A stretch of DNA of 64,000 nucleotides from Bacillota bacterium (GCA_023435895.1 JAEZLH010000024.1:116221-180220), one strand, 5' to 3'. Counted from the first letter of the stretch, positions 18,346 through 27,730 are shown. Translations and numbers: made by a program. Notes: generated from the sequence alone by a model not told the origin.

Positions 18346-20055
18346 CTATTTAGCAAGTTGAATCATTTTCAAAATCTTATCTTTTGCATCGTCTAACATA
18401 ACTTTAATTGATATCGTCTTATCTCTTGACACTATCTCACAGCAATTTTCTTTAAGATTTCTCGGACTGACAATAATCCTCAAAGGAACACCAAGTAGAT
18501 CTGCATCTGAAAACATAATGCCTGCACTAACTGCTCTATCATCATAAATAACTTCAATTCCAACGTCCAACAGTTCATCATACAAGTTATTAGCACAGTT
18601 TTTCACATTCTGATCATCAGATCGTACCGCACAAATATGAACTTGCCATGGTGCAATTGCCATAGGCCATACTGGTCCAAAATCATCATGATGTACTTCA
18701 CACACCGATGCTGCAAGTCTACCAATCCCTATACCGTAACATCCCATGACAGGATACCGTGTACTACCTTCCTTATCAACGTATGTCATACCCATTGATT
18801 TTGTATATTTTGTACCTAGCTGAAATATATTACCTACTTCAATACCGCGGGATATTGAAATTGCTATGTTGCCGCAACATGGACATATTCCACCATCTAG
18901 AATTTTTGCAAAGTCATAATACGTAACATTTCCAATATCACGTTGTATATCAAATCCGGTATAATGATACTCCATGGCATTTCCACCGCATACTAAATTA
19001 TTTGAATTTTCAAGGGATTTATCAAATAAAATAATATGATTACCACTTAGCAAATATGGACCAATATATCCAGTAGCCAACATACTCTCATCTGTAATAA
19101 TCGCTGCATGAATTTCAAACCCCAGATGGTTTGTTAGTTTCGTTTCATTAACTTCAAGATCTCCCCTAATAAATACTACAATATAGGAGTCATCACTATT
19201 GCTCTGATATACAACTGCCTTACAGCATTTTTCTTTTGTCACATCAAAAAATGCACAGATTTCCTCTATAGTATGAATCATGGGAGTATGCACAAGAGTA
19301 ATCTTATCCGAAACAGTATCTTTTTCATTATTTACAATACAAGCTGCCGCTTCCATATTTGCCTTATAGTCACAACGTCCGCAAATTGCAATAGAATCCT
19401 CCCCTATCGCTGTTAACAGCATAAATTCATGAGAAATATTTCCTCCCATCATGCCAGAGTCTGATGCAACTGAAATCACTTCAGGAATTCCAACTCTATC
19501 AAAAATTCTTTCATATGCATGATAGCAGCGATTATAATACTTTTCCAGATCGCTCTGATTTGTGTGAAAAGAATACGCATCTTTCATAGTGAATTCTCGT
19601 ACACGAATCATTCCACCTCTTGGTCTGGCTTCGTCACGGAATTTTGTTTGAATCTGGTATATCATAAATGGGTATCTTGCATAACTTTGAGCATAATCAC
19701 GTACAAGATGAACAGCCGCTTCTTCATGTGTCATGCCTAATACAAGTGAATTTTCATTTCTGTCATGAAATCTCACCAGTTCACTCCCTATACTTTCATA
19801 TCTTCCTGATTCCATCCAGAGAGAAGCTGGCATAACAACAGGAAACTGAACTTCCTGACCATCGATCCTATCCATTTCTTCTCTAATGATTTGCTCGATT
19901 TTGCGGGTTATCCTTTTCAAAGGCAAAAGTGATGTATAGATACCATTTCCAACATACTTCATATAGCCACCGCGAATCATGAGTGCATGACTATCAATTA
20001 CGCAATCACTTGGTCTTTCTTTAAATCTTTCTCCAACAAGCTTATCAAACTTCAT
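18346..20055 (-). CDS. proS: Prolyl-tRNA synthetase, bacterial type
   Basis: 569 residues from the ATG at 20055 (GGAGG 7 nt upstream; a longer frame reads back into the T-box terminator and is rejected). Class II motifs are intact: motif 2 region TKFRDEARPRGGMIRVREF, motif 3 GCYGIGIGRL. The INS editing domain lies about residues 225-395, with KAVVY and FIRGDLEVNETKL. The C-terminal anticodon domain follows WPMAIAPWQVHI. It charges tRNA-Pro. A T-box leader with a CCT specifier controls it. Whether this is the only proS in the genome cannot be told here. Confidence 0.95.
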   Translation of the reverse strand: MKFDKLVGERFKERPSDCVIDSHALMIRGGYMKYVGNGIYTSLLPLKRITRKIEQIIREEMDRIDGQEVQFPVVMPASLWMESGRYESIGSELVRFHDRNENSLVLGMTHEEAAVHLVRDYAQSYARYPFMIYQIQTKFRDEARPRGGMIRVREFTMKDAYSFHTNQSDLEKYYNRCYHAYERIFDRVGIPEVISVASDSGMMGGNISHEFMLLTAIGEDSIAICGRCDYKANMEAAACIVNNEKDTVSDKITLVHTPMIHTIEEICAFFDVTKEKCCKAVVYQSNSDDSYIVVFIRGDLEVNETKLTNHLGFEIHAAIITDESMLATGYIGPYLLSGNHIILFDKSLENSNNLVCGGNAMEYHYTGFDIQRDIGNVTYYDFAKILDGGICPCCGNIAISISRGIEVGNIFQLGTKYTKSMGMTYVDKEGSTRYPVMGCYGIGIGRLAASVCEVHHDDFGPVWPMAIAPWQVHICAVRSDDQNVKNCANNLYDELLDVGIEVIYDDRAVSAGIMFSDADLLGVPLRIIVSPRNLKENCCEIVSRDKTISIKVMLDDAKDKILKMIQLAK

Positions 20056-20084
20056 ATTTAATACCTCCAACTGTATTTTTGAAT

Positions 20085-20360
20085 ACAAAAAAGCCCTAAG
20101 CACGACAAACACTCATGCTTAGGGCGAACTATAATCCAGTCCGTGGTACCACCTAAATTTGGAATTATTCCACTCTCTTGGTACGAAGCAATTGCTTGAT
20201 ACCTTATCTCTATAACGGGAGAACCCGGTGACGCTTACTAAAAATAGTTTTGTTCGGCTAACAGCTCAAAGATAGGTTGGGCATTTCTTCATTTAAGGCT
20301 CGCACCTACCGCCTCTTCTCTGAAAATCCAAAATGCTTACTAATTCTTGTCATAGCTTTT
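20085..20360 (-). promoter_or_regulatory. T-box riboswitch leader, proline specifier
   Basis: The T-box core AGGTGGTACCACGG lies at 20154-20141, followed by a strong terminator hairpin GCCCTAAGCA.../...TGCTTAGGGC at 20125-20093 and a U-run at 20092-20085. The upstream stem I region carries CCT (20276-20274) twelve nt before the end of a GAGCTG motif; the Thr T-box in this window has ACC at the same spacing, so CCT is read as the Pro specifier. Uncharged tRNA-Pro would stabilise the antiterminator and switch on proS. Confidence 0.92.
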
Positions 20361-20376
20361 GTATTCAATTTAAGCT

Positions 20377-20405
20377 AATGTATCACAAATCACCAAATAA
20401 ATCAA
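20377..20405 (-). promoter_or_regulatory. Promoter of proS T-box transcript
   Basis: Minus strand -35 TTGATT (20405-20400), 17-bp spacer, -10 TACATT (20382-20377), placing the start just upstream of stem I. Confidence 0.5.
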
Positions 20406-20467
20406 CTATATTTCATTGGCTACGCACTTTATTATGAATCGAAAACTCCAAAAGTAAAAGTAAACTT

Positions 20468-21046
20468 TCATTTTGCACCTTTCATTTCCACCGTTTTATA
20501 ACAAAAATAAGTTCCTGGTAAAATATTATCATCCTCATAATACAAGAGACCCATTTTATTGAATTTACGACTACTTCTGTAATCACTTTTACAAAGCGTG
20601 TCATAGGCTCTTTTATAATTTTCAAACGGGGCTTTACCAATCGCTATGGTCATATGAAATACATAATTATCATCAAACGGTGCGGGACATGGACCAAATC
20701 TGCTCTCCAATTTATCGAATAACACTTTTTGCATTTTTTCGAGTTCTTCTGTCTTTTTAATTCGTATACTTAAACAACCGGACGGTTCTCCACCAATAGC
20801 ATTATTAGGATACACGACCAATTCCTCAAAATTAATATCTACCGGACTTGATTTTTCTGCATACTCATCAAAAAACTCTTCGATTTCTTCAAGACTTGGT
20901 ACTAAGAACGGTTGTTTTAAGGATACATGATATGGTAATCTTGTCATTTCAAAGCCCACTTTCCCGATTTGATGCGCCTTAAGAAGTAACTTACTCCCAT
21001 AATTTTGAACTTCATTCTCTGCGATCAATACAATTGTTGCTTTCAT
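20468..21046 (-). CDS. 2H phosphoesterase / 2'-5' RNA ligase-like protein
   Basis: 192 residues from the ATG at 21046, chosen because GGAGGGG sits 6 nt upstream. It carries two H-x-S/T motifs typical of the LigT-like 2H superfamily: PYHVSL near residue 40 and FHMTIAI near residue 130. Members act on 2',3'-cyclic or 2'-5' RNA ends. The gene begins 1 nt after the stop of the interrupted thrS and must share its T-box-controlled transcript. That linkage suggests a role in tRNA end repair or tRNA modification, which is inference. The rest of the sequence is not strongly like a named subfamily. Confidence 0.72.
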   Translation of the reverse strand: MKATIVLIAENEVQNYGSKLLLKAHQIGKVGFEMTRLPYHVSLKQPFLVPSLEEIEEFFDEYAEKSSPVDINFEELVVYPNNAIGGEPSGCLSIRIKKTEELEKMQKVLFDKLESRFGPCPAPFDDNYVFHMTIAIGKAPFENYKRAYDTLCKSDYRSSRKFNKMGLLYYEDDNILPGTYFCYKTVEMKGAK

Positions 21047-21047
21047 C

Positions 21048-22805
21048 TTACCCCTCCATTTCATTTTTCAATTTATGCATAAACTCGCTCACTTCAATCA
21101 CTCCCAAATCACCAACATCTCTTTTTCGAACCGAAACAGCCCCCTGTTCCATTTCTTTTTGACCAATAATAATCATATAGGGAACTTTATCTAGTTGGGC
21201 TTCACGAATTTTATAGCCTATTTTTTCATTTCTGGAATCTAATTCGGAACGGATTCCATTCATTTTTAGTGCCTTCATTATTTCTTTCCCGTATGATATA
21301 AATCGTTCAGATATCGGTAAAATCTTAACTTGAACAGGAGCAAGCCATAAAGGAAACTTTCCTGCATAATGCTCGATCAAAATTCCAATAAATCGTTCTA
21401 TTGATCCAAAAACAACTCTGTGTATCATGATTGATCTATGGCGCTCACCATCCTCTCCTATATACTCCGCGCTAAATCTAAGTGGCAATTGAAAATCCAA
21501 TTGAATAGTTCCGCACTGCTAGGTTCTACCCATTGAATCCTCTAAATGAAAATCAATTTTAGGTCCGTAGAAGGCTCCATCTCCTTCATTTATCACATAC
21601 TTTTTCTCCGTTACTTCAAGCGCATTCATCAGGCTCTTTGTTGCTATCTCCCAATCTTCATCACTGCCAATGCTGTTATCCGGTCGTGTAGATAATTCCA
21701 AAGAATATTTGAAGTCAAACTTTTTGTATACCTCATCAATTAAACGAATGACGCCGATTATTTCTTCTGTAATTTGATCCTGTGTCATAAAAATGTGTGC
21801 ATCGTCCTGAGTAAAACTACGTACCCTCATTAATCCATGTAGTGCACCCGATTTTTCATGACGGTGAACCAAACCAAGTTCCCCTATTCTGATTGGTAGT
21901 TCACGGTAGGAATGGGGTTGCTGCTTATATACCAGCATACCACCCGGACAATTCATAGGCTTAATCGCATATTCCTGATCTTCAATTATTGTAGTATACA
22001 TATTTTCACGAAAATGCTCCCAATGTCCTGATGTCTGCCACAACTCGCGGTTCAGAATGATGGGAGTGGATATTTCAGAATACCCTTCCCTTTCATGAAT
22101 TTCTCTCCAATAATTGATCAATAAATTCTTTAAAACCATTCCTTTCGGAAGAAAAAACGGAAATCCGGGACCTTGTTCCATTAATGTAAATAATCCCAAA
22201 TCCTTACCCAGTTTTCTATGATCTCTTCTCCTAATTTCTTCCTGAAGCTCAAGATATTCTTCCAGCTGATTACTTTTTGGAAATGCCACGCCATATATTC
22301 TTGTAAGCATTTTGTTATTTTCATTGCCCTTCCAATAAGCACCTGCTATGGTTGTCAAGCGAATTGCTTTGATCAAATTAGTATTGGGAACATAAGGTGC
22401 CACATACAAATCCAGGTATTCCCCTTGCTCATAGAAACTGATTTTTTCTTCTGGCTGCGACTCATTAATTAACATGATTTTGTAAGGTTCTTTTCTCATT
22501 GTCATCAAGGAAATCGCTTCTTCTCTGCTCCGTTCAACTCTACGAGGTATCAAATTCTCTTTTACTATTTTCTTCATTTCATCTTCCACTCTCTTTAGAT
22601 GCTCATTAGAAAAAATAAAGTCAAATTCAAAATCGTAATAAAACCCTCCTTGATACGCCGAACCAAATGCACATTTTGTAGATGGATAAATACGCTTTAC
22701 TGCCTGTGCCAACACCTGCGAAGCCGTGTTCCAAAAAGCCTCTTTTCCATACTCCTCATCAAATTTGCATTCCATTTGCTTTCCGTCTTTCATAACTACT
22801 TTCAT
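21048..22805 (-). pseudogene. thrS: Threonyl-tRNA synthetase interrupted by an in-frame TAG
   Basis: A 586-codon frame contains one stop, TAG at 21521-21519, where other ThrRS have Trp in GR(A/T)WQCGT. Both sides match ThrRS without frame change. There is no TGS domain; it starts at the editing domain. The editing residues equivalent to E. coli His73, His77, Cys182 and His186 are Asn26, Gln30, Tyr134 and Tyr138. Zn ligands are present in MNCPGG and VHRHE; the third His (MIHRVV) and the anticodon domain lie after the TAG. A T-box with an ACC specifier precedes it. It may be a decayed paralogue, a readthrough gene or a sequencing error; TAG ends other genes here. Confidence 0.85.
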
Positions 22806-22846
22806 CTCTTATGTCTCCTTTCAAAATTTGCCTTCCTGGCATTTAT

Positions 22847-22897
22847 GATTAAGGGGTCAATAGGTCTTTGAATAGAGTTCTTTGACATCTTAATCAT
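22847..22897. repeat. Short copy of the dispersed palindromic repeat
   Basis: GATTAAGGGGTCAATAGGTC at the left end and GACATCTTAATC at the right surround a TTTGAATAGAGTT core, a diverged form of the family. It sits between the T-box terminator and the thrS start, inside the transcribed leader. Confidence 0.7.
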
Positions 22898-22917
22898 CTA
22901 GAAATTTTAAACATAAG

Positions 22918-23180
22918 AAAAGCACCCAAAAAGAAACGGCAATTTGCCATTCATTTAAGGGTGCATAAATTTGAATGCACGGTTCCACCTTAACTTTTCA
23001 CTTCAGATTCTAACAAATCCTATACTTTAACGCAGTCATACGGCAACACTTACTTTATTCAGTATTACAGCTCTGGAATGGTTTTCATTTATCTTCCTGC
23101 ATAAAAAACTTTCACCAAATGTTTTTCTCTCTGAATGATTCGAATAAATTACTTTTTTCCGTCTTTGCTTTTCTTATGTT
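22918..23180 (-). promoter_or_regulatory. T-box riboswitch leader, threonine specifier
   Basis: T-box core AAGGTGGAACCGTG at 22991-22978, followed by a terminator hairpin with GCACCC/GGGTGC ends (22964-22922) and a short U-run. The specifier ACC is at 23082-23080, in the same spacing to GAGCTG as the Pro leader. It would induce thrS and the downstream 2H gene when tRNA-Thr is uncharged. The leader looks intact, although thrS is interrupted. Confidence 0.92.
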
Positions 23181-23186
23181 ATAACG

Positions 23187-23214
23187 ATTATACCAAAACA
23201 TTGAATAATGTCAA
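23187..23214 (-). promoter_or_regulatory. Promoter of thrS T-box transcript
   Basis: Minus strand consensus -35 TTGACA (23214-23209), 16-bp spacer, consensus -10 TATAAT (23192-23187). Confidence 0.75.
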
Positions 23215-23284
23215 TAGTTAGAAATTAATTTTTAAATTACTTATTAAATTGAATTTGAATTTCGGGTTATATCCTACCAAACTT

Positions 23285-23308
23285 ATGACAATTTGCACAA
23301 AGTCAAAA
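23285..23308. repeat. Half copy of the second repeat family
   Basis: ATGACAATTTGCACAAAGTC followed by AAAA matches the left end of the repeats at 24421 and 34790. It abuts the stop of the transglutaminase-like gene. Confidence 0.65.
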
Positions 23309-23321
23309 GATAAATAAGGCA

Positions 23322-24344
23322 TTACATTGCCGCCTCATTCTCCTCTTCATATGCATCTTCCATCTTCACAGAATCCTCCATCTGTTCCTGAATGAATTTC
23401 ACTCGGATAACTGCTTGCGGCCAGTTTATCGCTATCTGGCTATGCATATCTTTTTCCTTTGCCACCGCCGCAATGATATGAAGTATTTCCTCCATAACCG
23501 ATTTTGTGAGATAACCACCTCTCCAATGAAAGGTTAGAATCTTACCTTTTTTGATTGCCTGTTGGCTGCGTTTTTGTACATCCTCCATCTTGGTAAAAGA
23601 AAGCTTCTTCTCTTTATAGTAAAAATGATCACCCTCATTGCACACAGGAACTTTATAAATCACCGGTTCATGGTCCTTGAACATACTTTTATCGTCTAGA
23701 TTGAAATAATCATATCTCACTTCTTTTTTTCCTAATGTATTATCAAAGGTGGCATCCAGATGATACCATACTCCACTGATTCGAATTATATTCCAAGCAT
23801 GACGATATTTAATGTTCTTGTCAGGATTATTATCTGAAATAGCAACAATACAAGGGATAGATAGTTTATCACAAAGAATCTTTACGGCTTTCGCGATTCC
23901 TTCGCAAACACCGACTCCCTGCCCTAGTGGACCCAGAATTTCGTGTGAATACTGCTTTTTCAACTTATCATAAGTCACATTTTCACAAATAAAATCATGA
24001 ATAAATAATTCCTTATCCAAATCTGTTTTGTCCTTTACCATTCGGGCAAGTTTTTCAACCCTAGCACTCATTGCCTTCTGATGCTCTCTGATTTTATTTT
24101 TGTCAAATAGATAGACTGGCATAATCTTTAGCTGAGTGGAATCTTCATGAAAGGAATATCGAAAGGTCGAAGCATAAAACATCTCAGGACAATCCAATCT
24201 TAGCTTATGAAAAATTTCACTCAACTCTACTCCATCAATTCTTTGTAGATCAAAACTAGGTGAGAGGGCTTCCAGTCCACTCTTAATAACCTGATAAATT
24301 CTTTGCTGTTGTTTATTCATCTGAGTATAGTAATATGGTTCCAT
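23322..24344 (-). CDS. Transglutaminase-like domain protein
   Basis: 340 residues. The catalytic triad of the transglutaminase/protease-like fold is visible: Cys in QGVGVCEGIAKAVKILCDK (about 155), His in YRHAWNIIRI (about 188) and Asp in YHLDATFDN (about 203). The preceding LFIHDFICENVTYD segment is also typical. The N-terminal part and an acidic tail (EDAYEEENEAAM) are not recognised. There is no signal peptide, so it is predicted to be cytoplasmic. Bacterial members are peptidases or protein-modifying enzymes; the substrate is unknown. The ribosome binding site is weak and it stands alone. Confidence 0.78.
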   Translation of the reverse strand: MEPYYYTQMNKQQQRIYQVIKSGLEALSPSFDLQRIDGVELSEIFHKLRLDCPEMFYASTFRYSFHEDSTQLKIMPVYLFDKNKIREHQKAMSARVEKLARMVKDKTDLDKELFIHDFICENVTYDKLKKQYSHEILGPLGQGVGVCEGIAKAVKILCDKLSIPCIVAISDNNPDKNIKYRHAWNIIRISGVWYHLDATFDNTLGKKEVRYDYFNLDDKSMFKDHEPVIYKVPVCNEGDHFYYKEKKLSFTKMEDVQKRSQQAIKKGKILTFHWRGGYLTKSVMEEILHIIAAVAKEKDMHSQIAINWPQAVIRVKFIQEQMEDSVKMEDAYEEENEAAM

Positions 24345-24420
24345 GTTAAAGTTTCTGCACTTTCTTCTTTTTAGTAGCTATGTAGGATGTTGGTTCAAAT
24401 AGCCCTGTTTATACTGGCAA

Positions 24421-24536
24421 TGACAATTTGCACAAAGACAAAATATTGATTAAGGAGTCAAAATATCTTTCAACAGAGTTGATTGGCAATTTGCCATTGC
24501 CACTGTATGTACAGACCTTTTAACACCTTAATCAAG
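24421..24536. repeat. Composite palindromic intergenic repeat
   Basis: TGACAATTTGCACAAAG at the left is followed by TTGATTAAGGAGTCAAAA, a CAACAGAGTT core, TTGGCAATTTGCCATTGCCA, and AGACC...CCTTAATCAA at the right. The outer ends TTGATTAAGG/CCTTAATCAA are exact inverted repeats. It lies between the transglutaminase-like gene and the serpin pseudogene. Confidence 0.85.
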
Positions 24537-24628
24537 ATTTATGTTTGAATAATGCCAATGGATTACGTTGAAAGGGTTATTTTACCCCAATCTCAAAGGA
24601 TAGCTTATTGAATCTGTATTATTACTCT

Positions 24629-25635
24629 TTATTCTATACCGCTTGCAGTAGGATTCGCACATACACCCACGAATAATATGGTATTATCACCGGTGAGAAT
24701 TCCGTAGATAAATGGACGGTTCAAGTTAATTTCGACGGTTTCATCCTCATGTGGCATAGAAGAACCAGGCAAACTAATTTGTGTAAACGCTGATGCTTCC
24801 ACCCCTTCTTCATTGATCCCAATATGTGTCTGTTGTTGCACGCTAGAAATTACTGCTGGGGAGTCTGTTATTCCAGAAAAATCAGCGTTTTCTTTAAATG
24901 TAGCCGTGATTCCTAAAGTCTGCAATGTATTCTTTAAATTCAGATTGGAACCAAATTGAAACTTGGGTATTTTCCATACAATTTTACCATACTCTTCTTT
25001 CCCACCTTCAAACAAAGACTGAACCTTTTGTGGAGAGGATAATAAATCACTGACCGATCTATTGGAATCCGGTAATATAAAAACCATCCTGTTACCATTT
25101 TTCAAATTAAGGTCAGAGCGGACATATCCTTCCCCCTTTACATAACGATTGTCAGAGCCGGTCGTGCTCATGTAATCACATTCCACCGTTTTGCCGCTCA
25201 TTAAGTAAAATTGCTCTTTAAAATTAAGTTCCTTTTTAAATTCTATACTCCACTGATCTTTGAAATATATTGTATTTATAATCGATAAAATTTGATTTGG
25301 ATCCTGCGTAAGTTGTGGGGTGATTGTCCCGCCTGTATTCTCCGAAACCCAATCTGACATATATTTTAATGTATTCTTGCTAGAAAAATCAACACGAAAT
25401 GTTGATGCGTATAAGTTTTTAGCGCCATTCGTAATAAAACTATCTTTCCATACTATTTCTTTGTTCATCCACAACGAATTGCCGAGTCTAAACTTTTCAA
25501 TCTCATTATCAAAAAAGAGCTCAAGATAGAGGTTTTTACACTGGGTTGAGATTCCTCTTTCGTATCAACACCTAGCAAAGAAAGCATTTCTGATTCCGTA
25601 GTTCCATTTGCACCTGTTGCAGCTATTGGGTTCCA
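24629..25635 (-). pseudogene. Serpin pseudogene (frameshifted, N-terminally deleted)
   Basis: The open part (24629-25474) encodes 281 residues ending in the serpin signature NRPFIYGILTGDNTILFVG. The hinge INEEGVEASAFTQISLPG and the expected reactive-loop region SMPHED are present. Full serpins have about 380-420 residues. Upstream, a different frame at about 25540-25629 encodes PIAATGANGTTESEMLSLLG, the serpin helix-D region, so a frameshift separates the two parts, and an upstream TAG shows the first helices are gone. An intact homologue would be a secreted or cytoplasmic protease inhibitor. Confidence 0.85.
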
Positions 25636-25724
25636 ATTCTAAAAAATTGTCGGTCATTCCGGTGCACAATCTCTAACGGAACGAGTATATACTCACCTTG
25701 ATATTAGTGTTCTTATAGATGTAA

Positions 25725-26603
25725 TTAATCTAATATAGAGTTATATCCAGACCTTAGCCTTTGATTAACTGCCTTCATATCATAATTCATATTCTCTTTC
25801 TCACATGCTTCCACAAATGTATTCCACAATTTTTTACCGTTGAACGACCAGCAGCGGTAGTAATTCTTATATCGCTTCAAAAATTTTTCAGAAATTCCCG
25901 GATAATGTTTTTCTGCTTCATGAAGAAAATAGTTACGCTGAACATCGGCCATGGTTACTTGAGTTGAAAGGTATATATAATTAGCACCGTAATTCTTAGC
26001 TTTTTTCACCATCTCTTGTACGTTTTCTATATTATCTGTTATATACGGAATTACGGGATCCATTAATACACCAGTAGTTATTCCGTTTTTAGTCAAATAC
26101 TCAATTGCTTCGAATCGTTCTTTTGTTGTTGATACGAACGGTTCAATCTTTTTACAGGTTTCATCATCTGAACAAGTAATAGAAAAGTTAACGCTGGCAG
26201 GGGAATGTCCTTTTATATCTAATAATATATCTGTATCTCTGGTTATCAAATTACTTTTCGTAATAATACATGCTCCAAAATTAAATGCATTGATTAATTC
26301 CAAAGTATTTCTTGTTAATTCTAGTTCCTTTTCTTTCGGATTGTATGAATCTGACACGCCTCCAATTAGCACGACACCTGTTTTTACCTTCCGTCTAAGT
26401 TCATCTCGAATTATTTGCAATAAGTCCCTTTTTATTCTTACACAGTCAAAATTATCACCTTTTTCATAATAACTACTTCGCGCATAACAATATATGCATC
26501 CATGGCTACAGCCCCGATATATATCCATAGCATATTCAAACGCCAGGTAATTCCAATTAGGTGTGCATTTCCTTACAATCGTCTTAGCATCTATATACTC
26601 CAT
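25725..26603 (-). CDS. Radical SAM protein, SplB-like
   Basis: 292 residues with the 4Fe-4S/SAM motif CSHGCIYCYAR near residue 32, followed by GGVSDSYNPKEKELELTRNT and LMDPVIPYITDNIENV, as in the COG1533 group (spore photoproduct lyase-like DNA repair family). The motif CxxxCxxC is intact. It is shorter than bona fide SplB (about 340) and its true substrate is not known. AGAGGT precedes the ATG. It is oxygen-sensitive chemistry consistent with an anaerobe. No partner gene adjoins it. Confidence 0.83.
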   Translation of the reverse strand: MEYIDAKTIVRKCTPNWNYLAFEYAMDIYRGCSHGCIYCYARSSYYEKGDNFDCVRIKRDLLQIIRDELRRKVKTGVVLIGGVSDSYNPKEKELELTRNTLELINAFNFGACIITKSNLITRDTDILLDIKGHSPASVNFSITCSDDETCKKIEPFVSTTKERFEAIEYLTKNGITTGVLMDPVIPYITDNIENVQEMVKKAKNYGANYIYLSTQVTMADVQRNYFLHEAEKHYPGISEKFLKRYKNYYRCWSFNGKKLWNTFVEACEKENMNYDMKAVNQRLRSGYNSILD

Positions 26604-26673
26604 AAATTACCTCTCAAATTTCTAATACGAAGCTAGTATCTATTGATTACTACATAATTGCGTATTAGAAACA

Positions 26674-27516
26674 TTACTTTGTAATAACTGGTATCCATAT
26701 TTCGCTTTTGTAATCAGAAGAACCCAAGTCACCATTTGAATACCACTCCACTTCTGGCGCTTCGGCATGCTCATAACCAGATGTAGGGAACCACTCGGAA
26801 AAAATGCGTCCCCATATTTCTGCCATTGCTGTAGGCATAGGTCCAATTATTTCAAATATTGCCCACGTAAATGATGGTATTTCAAGCTTGCACATTGTTT
26901 CCGGACAATCTTCTTCCGTTATAGCGGCTATGTAGTAATCAGTTGTGTTGTCTTCATACATTCCGCCGTATACGCCTACTAACCCATTTCCAAGTCCAGC
27001 AATTTGTGAAATAGTTTCTCGAGGTGTCTCACTCCACATTTTTCCAACGTTTTCACCCAAGCCATCAATGTTTGAAAACCTCTTTTTTACACCTACAATG
27101 GTAAATGATATTTTTTGCTCAATTCTATAGTTCATCTCAACAACTCCTTTTATTGATAATGAAAACGTTACACGAGGGTACGCTTTTAATGATATACCTT
27201 TTTCTCTTGCTTTTGATGGTGTAACTTCATGTATTGTCATAAATGCACGGGAAAACGAGTCAGGTGAATTATAGCCATACTTCAAAGCAATATCAATTAT
27301 CTTTTCGTTACCATTTTGCAAGTCAAAAGCTGCAAGGGTTAAACGCCGTCTCCTGATATACTCGGATAGTGGTACGCCGATAAGGAAACCAAACATGCGC
27401 TGAAAGTGATATTGAGAGCATAATGCGATTTGTGCAATCCTTTCATATTCAATTTCAGCATCAAGATTATCTTCAATATAATCAATTGCATTTTTCATAT
27501 TCTCAATCGTATCCAT
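26674..27516 (-). CDS. AraC-type regulator with GyrI-like effector domain
   Basis: 280 residues. The N-terminal 100 form the double HTH (IEYERIAQIALCSQYHFQRMF, IDIALKYGYNSPDSFSRAF, HEVTPSKAR). The C-terminal part (about 125-280) is a GyrI-like small-molecule binding domain: KISFTIVGVKKRF, PSFTWAIFEIIGPMPTAM, WFPTSGYEHAEAPEVEWY. The architecture is that of the Rob/BmrR-like drug-sensing regulators. GAAGGGAG precedes the ATG. No efflux gene adjoins it. Ligand and targets are unknown. Confidence 0.9.
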   Translation of the reverse strand: MDTIENMKNAIDYIEDNLDAEIEYERIAQIALCSQYHFQRMFGFLIGVPLSEYIRRRRLTLAAFDLQNGNEKIIDIALKYGYNSPDSFSRAFMTIHEVTPSKAREKGISLKAYPRVTFSLSIKGVVEMNYRIEQKISFTIVGVKKRFSNIDGLGENVGKMWSETPRETISQIAGLGNGLVGVYGGMYEDNTTDYYIAAITEEDCPETMCKLEIPSFTWAIFEIIGPMPTAMAEIWGRIFSEWFPTSGYEHAEAPEVEWYSNGDLGSSDYKSEIWIPVITK

Positions 27517-27730
27517 ATGCTTCTCCCTTCAAGATAAGTATAATATAGTTTTTTTGCTAATACCCGATAATATTTGCAAGAATTTGTAGGCTGTTTAAAA
27601 ACATAATAACAGTTATAACCCGTACAACTTGGAACTTGCACAACCTTTTCTATGGGGATACTGCCGCCTTAAAACCAAATCGTATTTTGTAGACAGTGCT
27701 ATTTGTCCATTGAATTTGATTTTATATTAT

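Noticed and set aside
18276..18356. Longer start for the ECF sigma factor
   Set aside because: It overlaps the proS end and has no ribosome site, while AAGGAGGGGG sits in front of the Met at 18275.
20056..20112. Longer start for proS
   Set aside because: The extra residues are read from the T-box terminator hairpin; the GGAGG site precedes the Met at 20055.
26640..26846. Minus-strand 68-codon ORF at the end of the GyrI-like regulator
   Set aside because: It overlaps the real gene in another frame and has no similarity.
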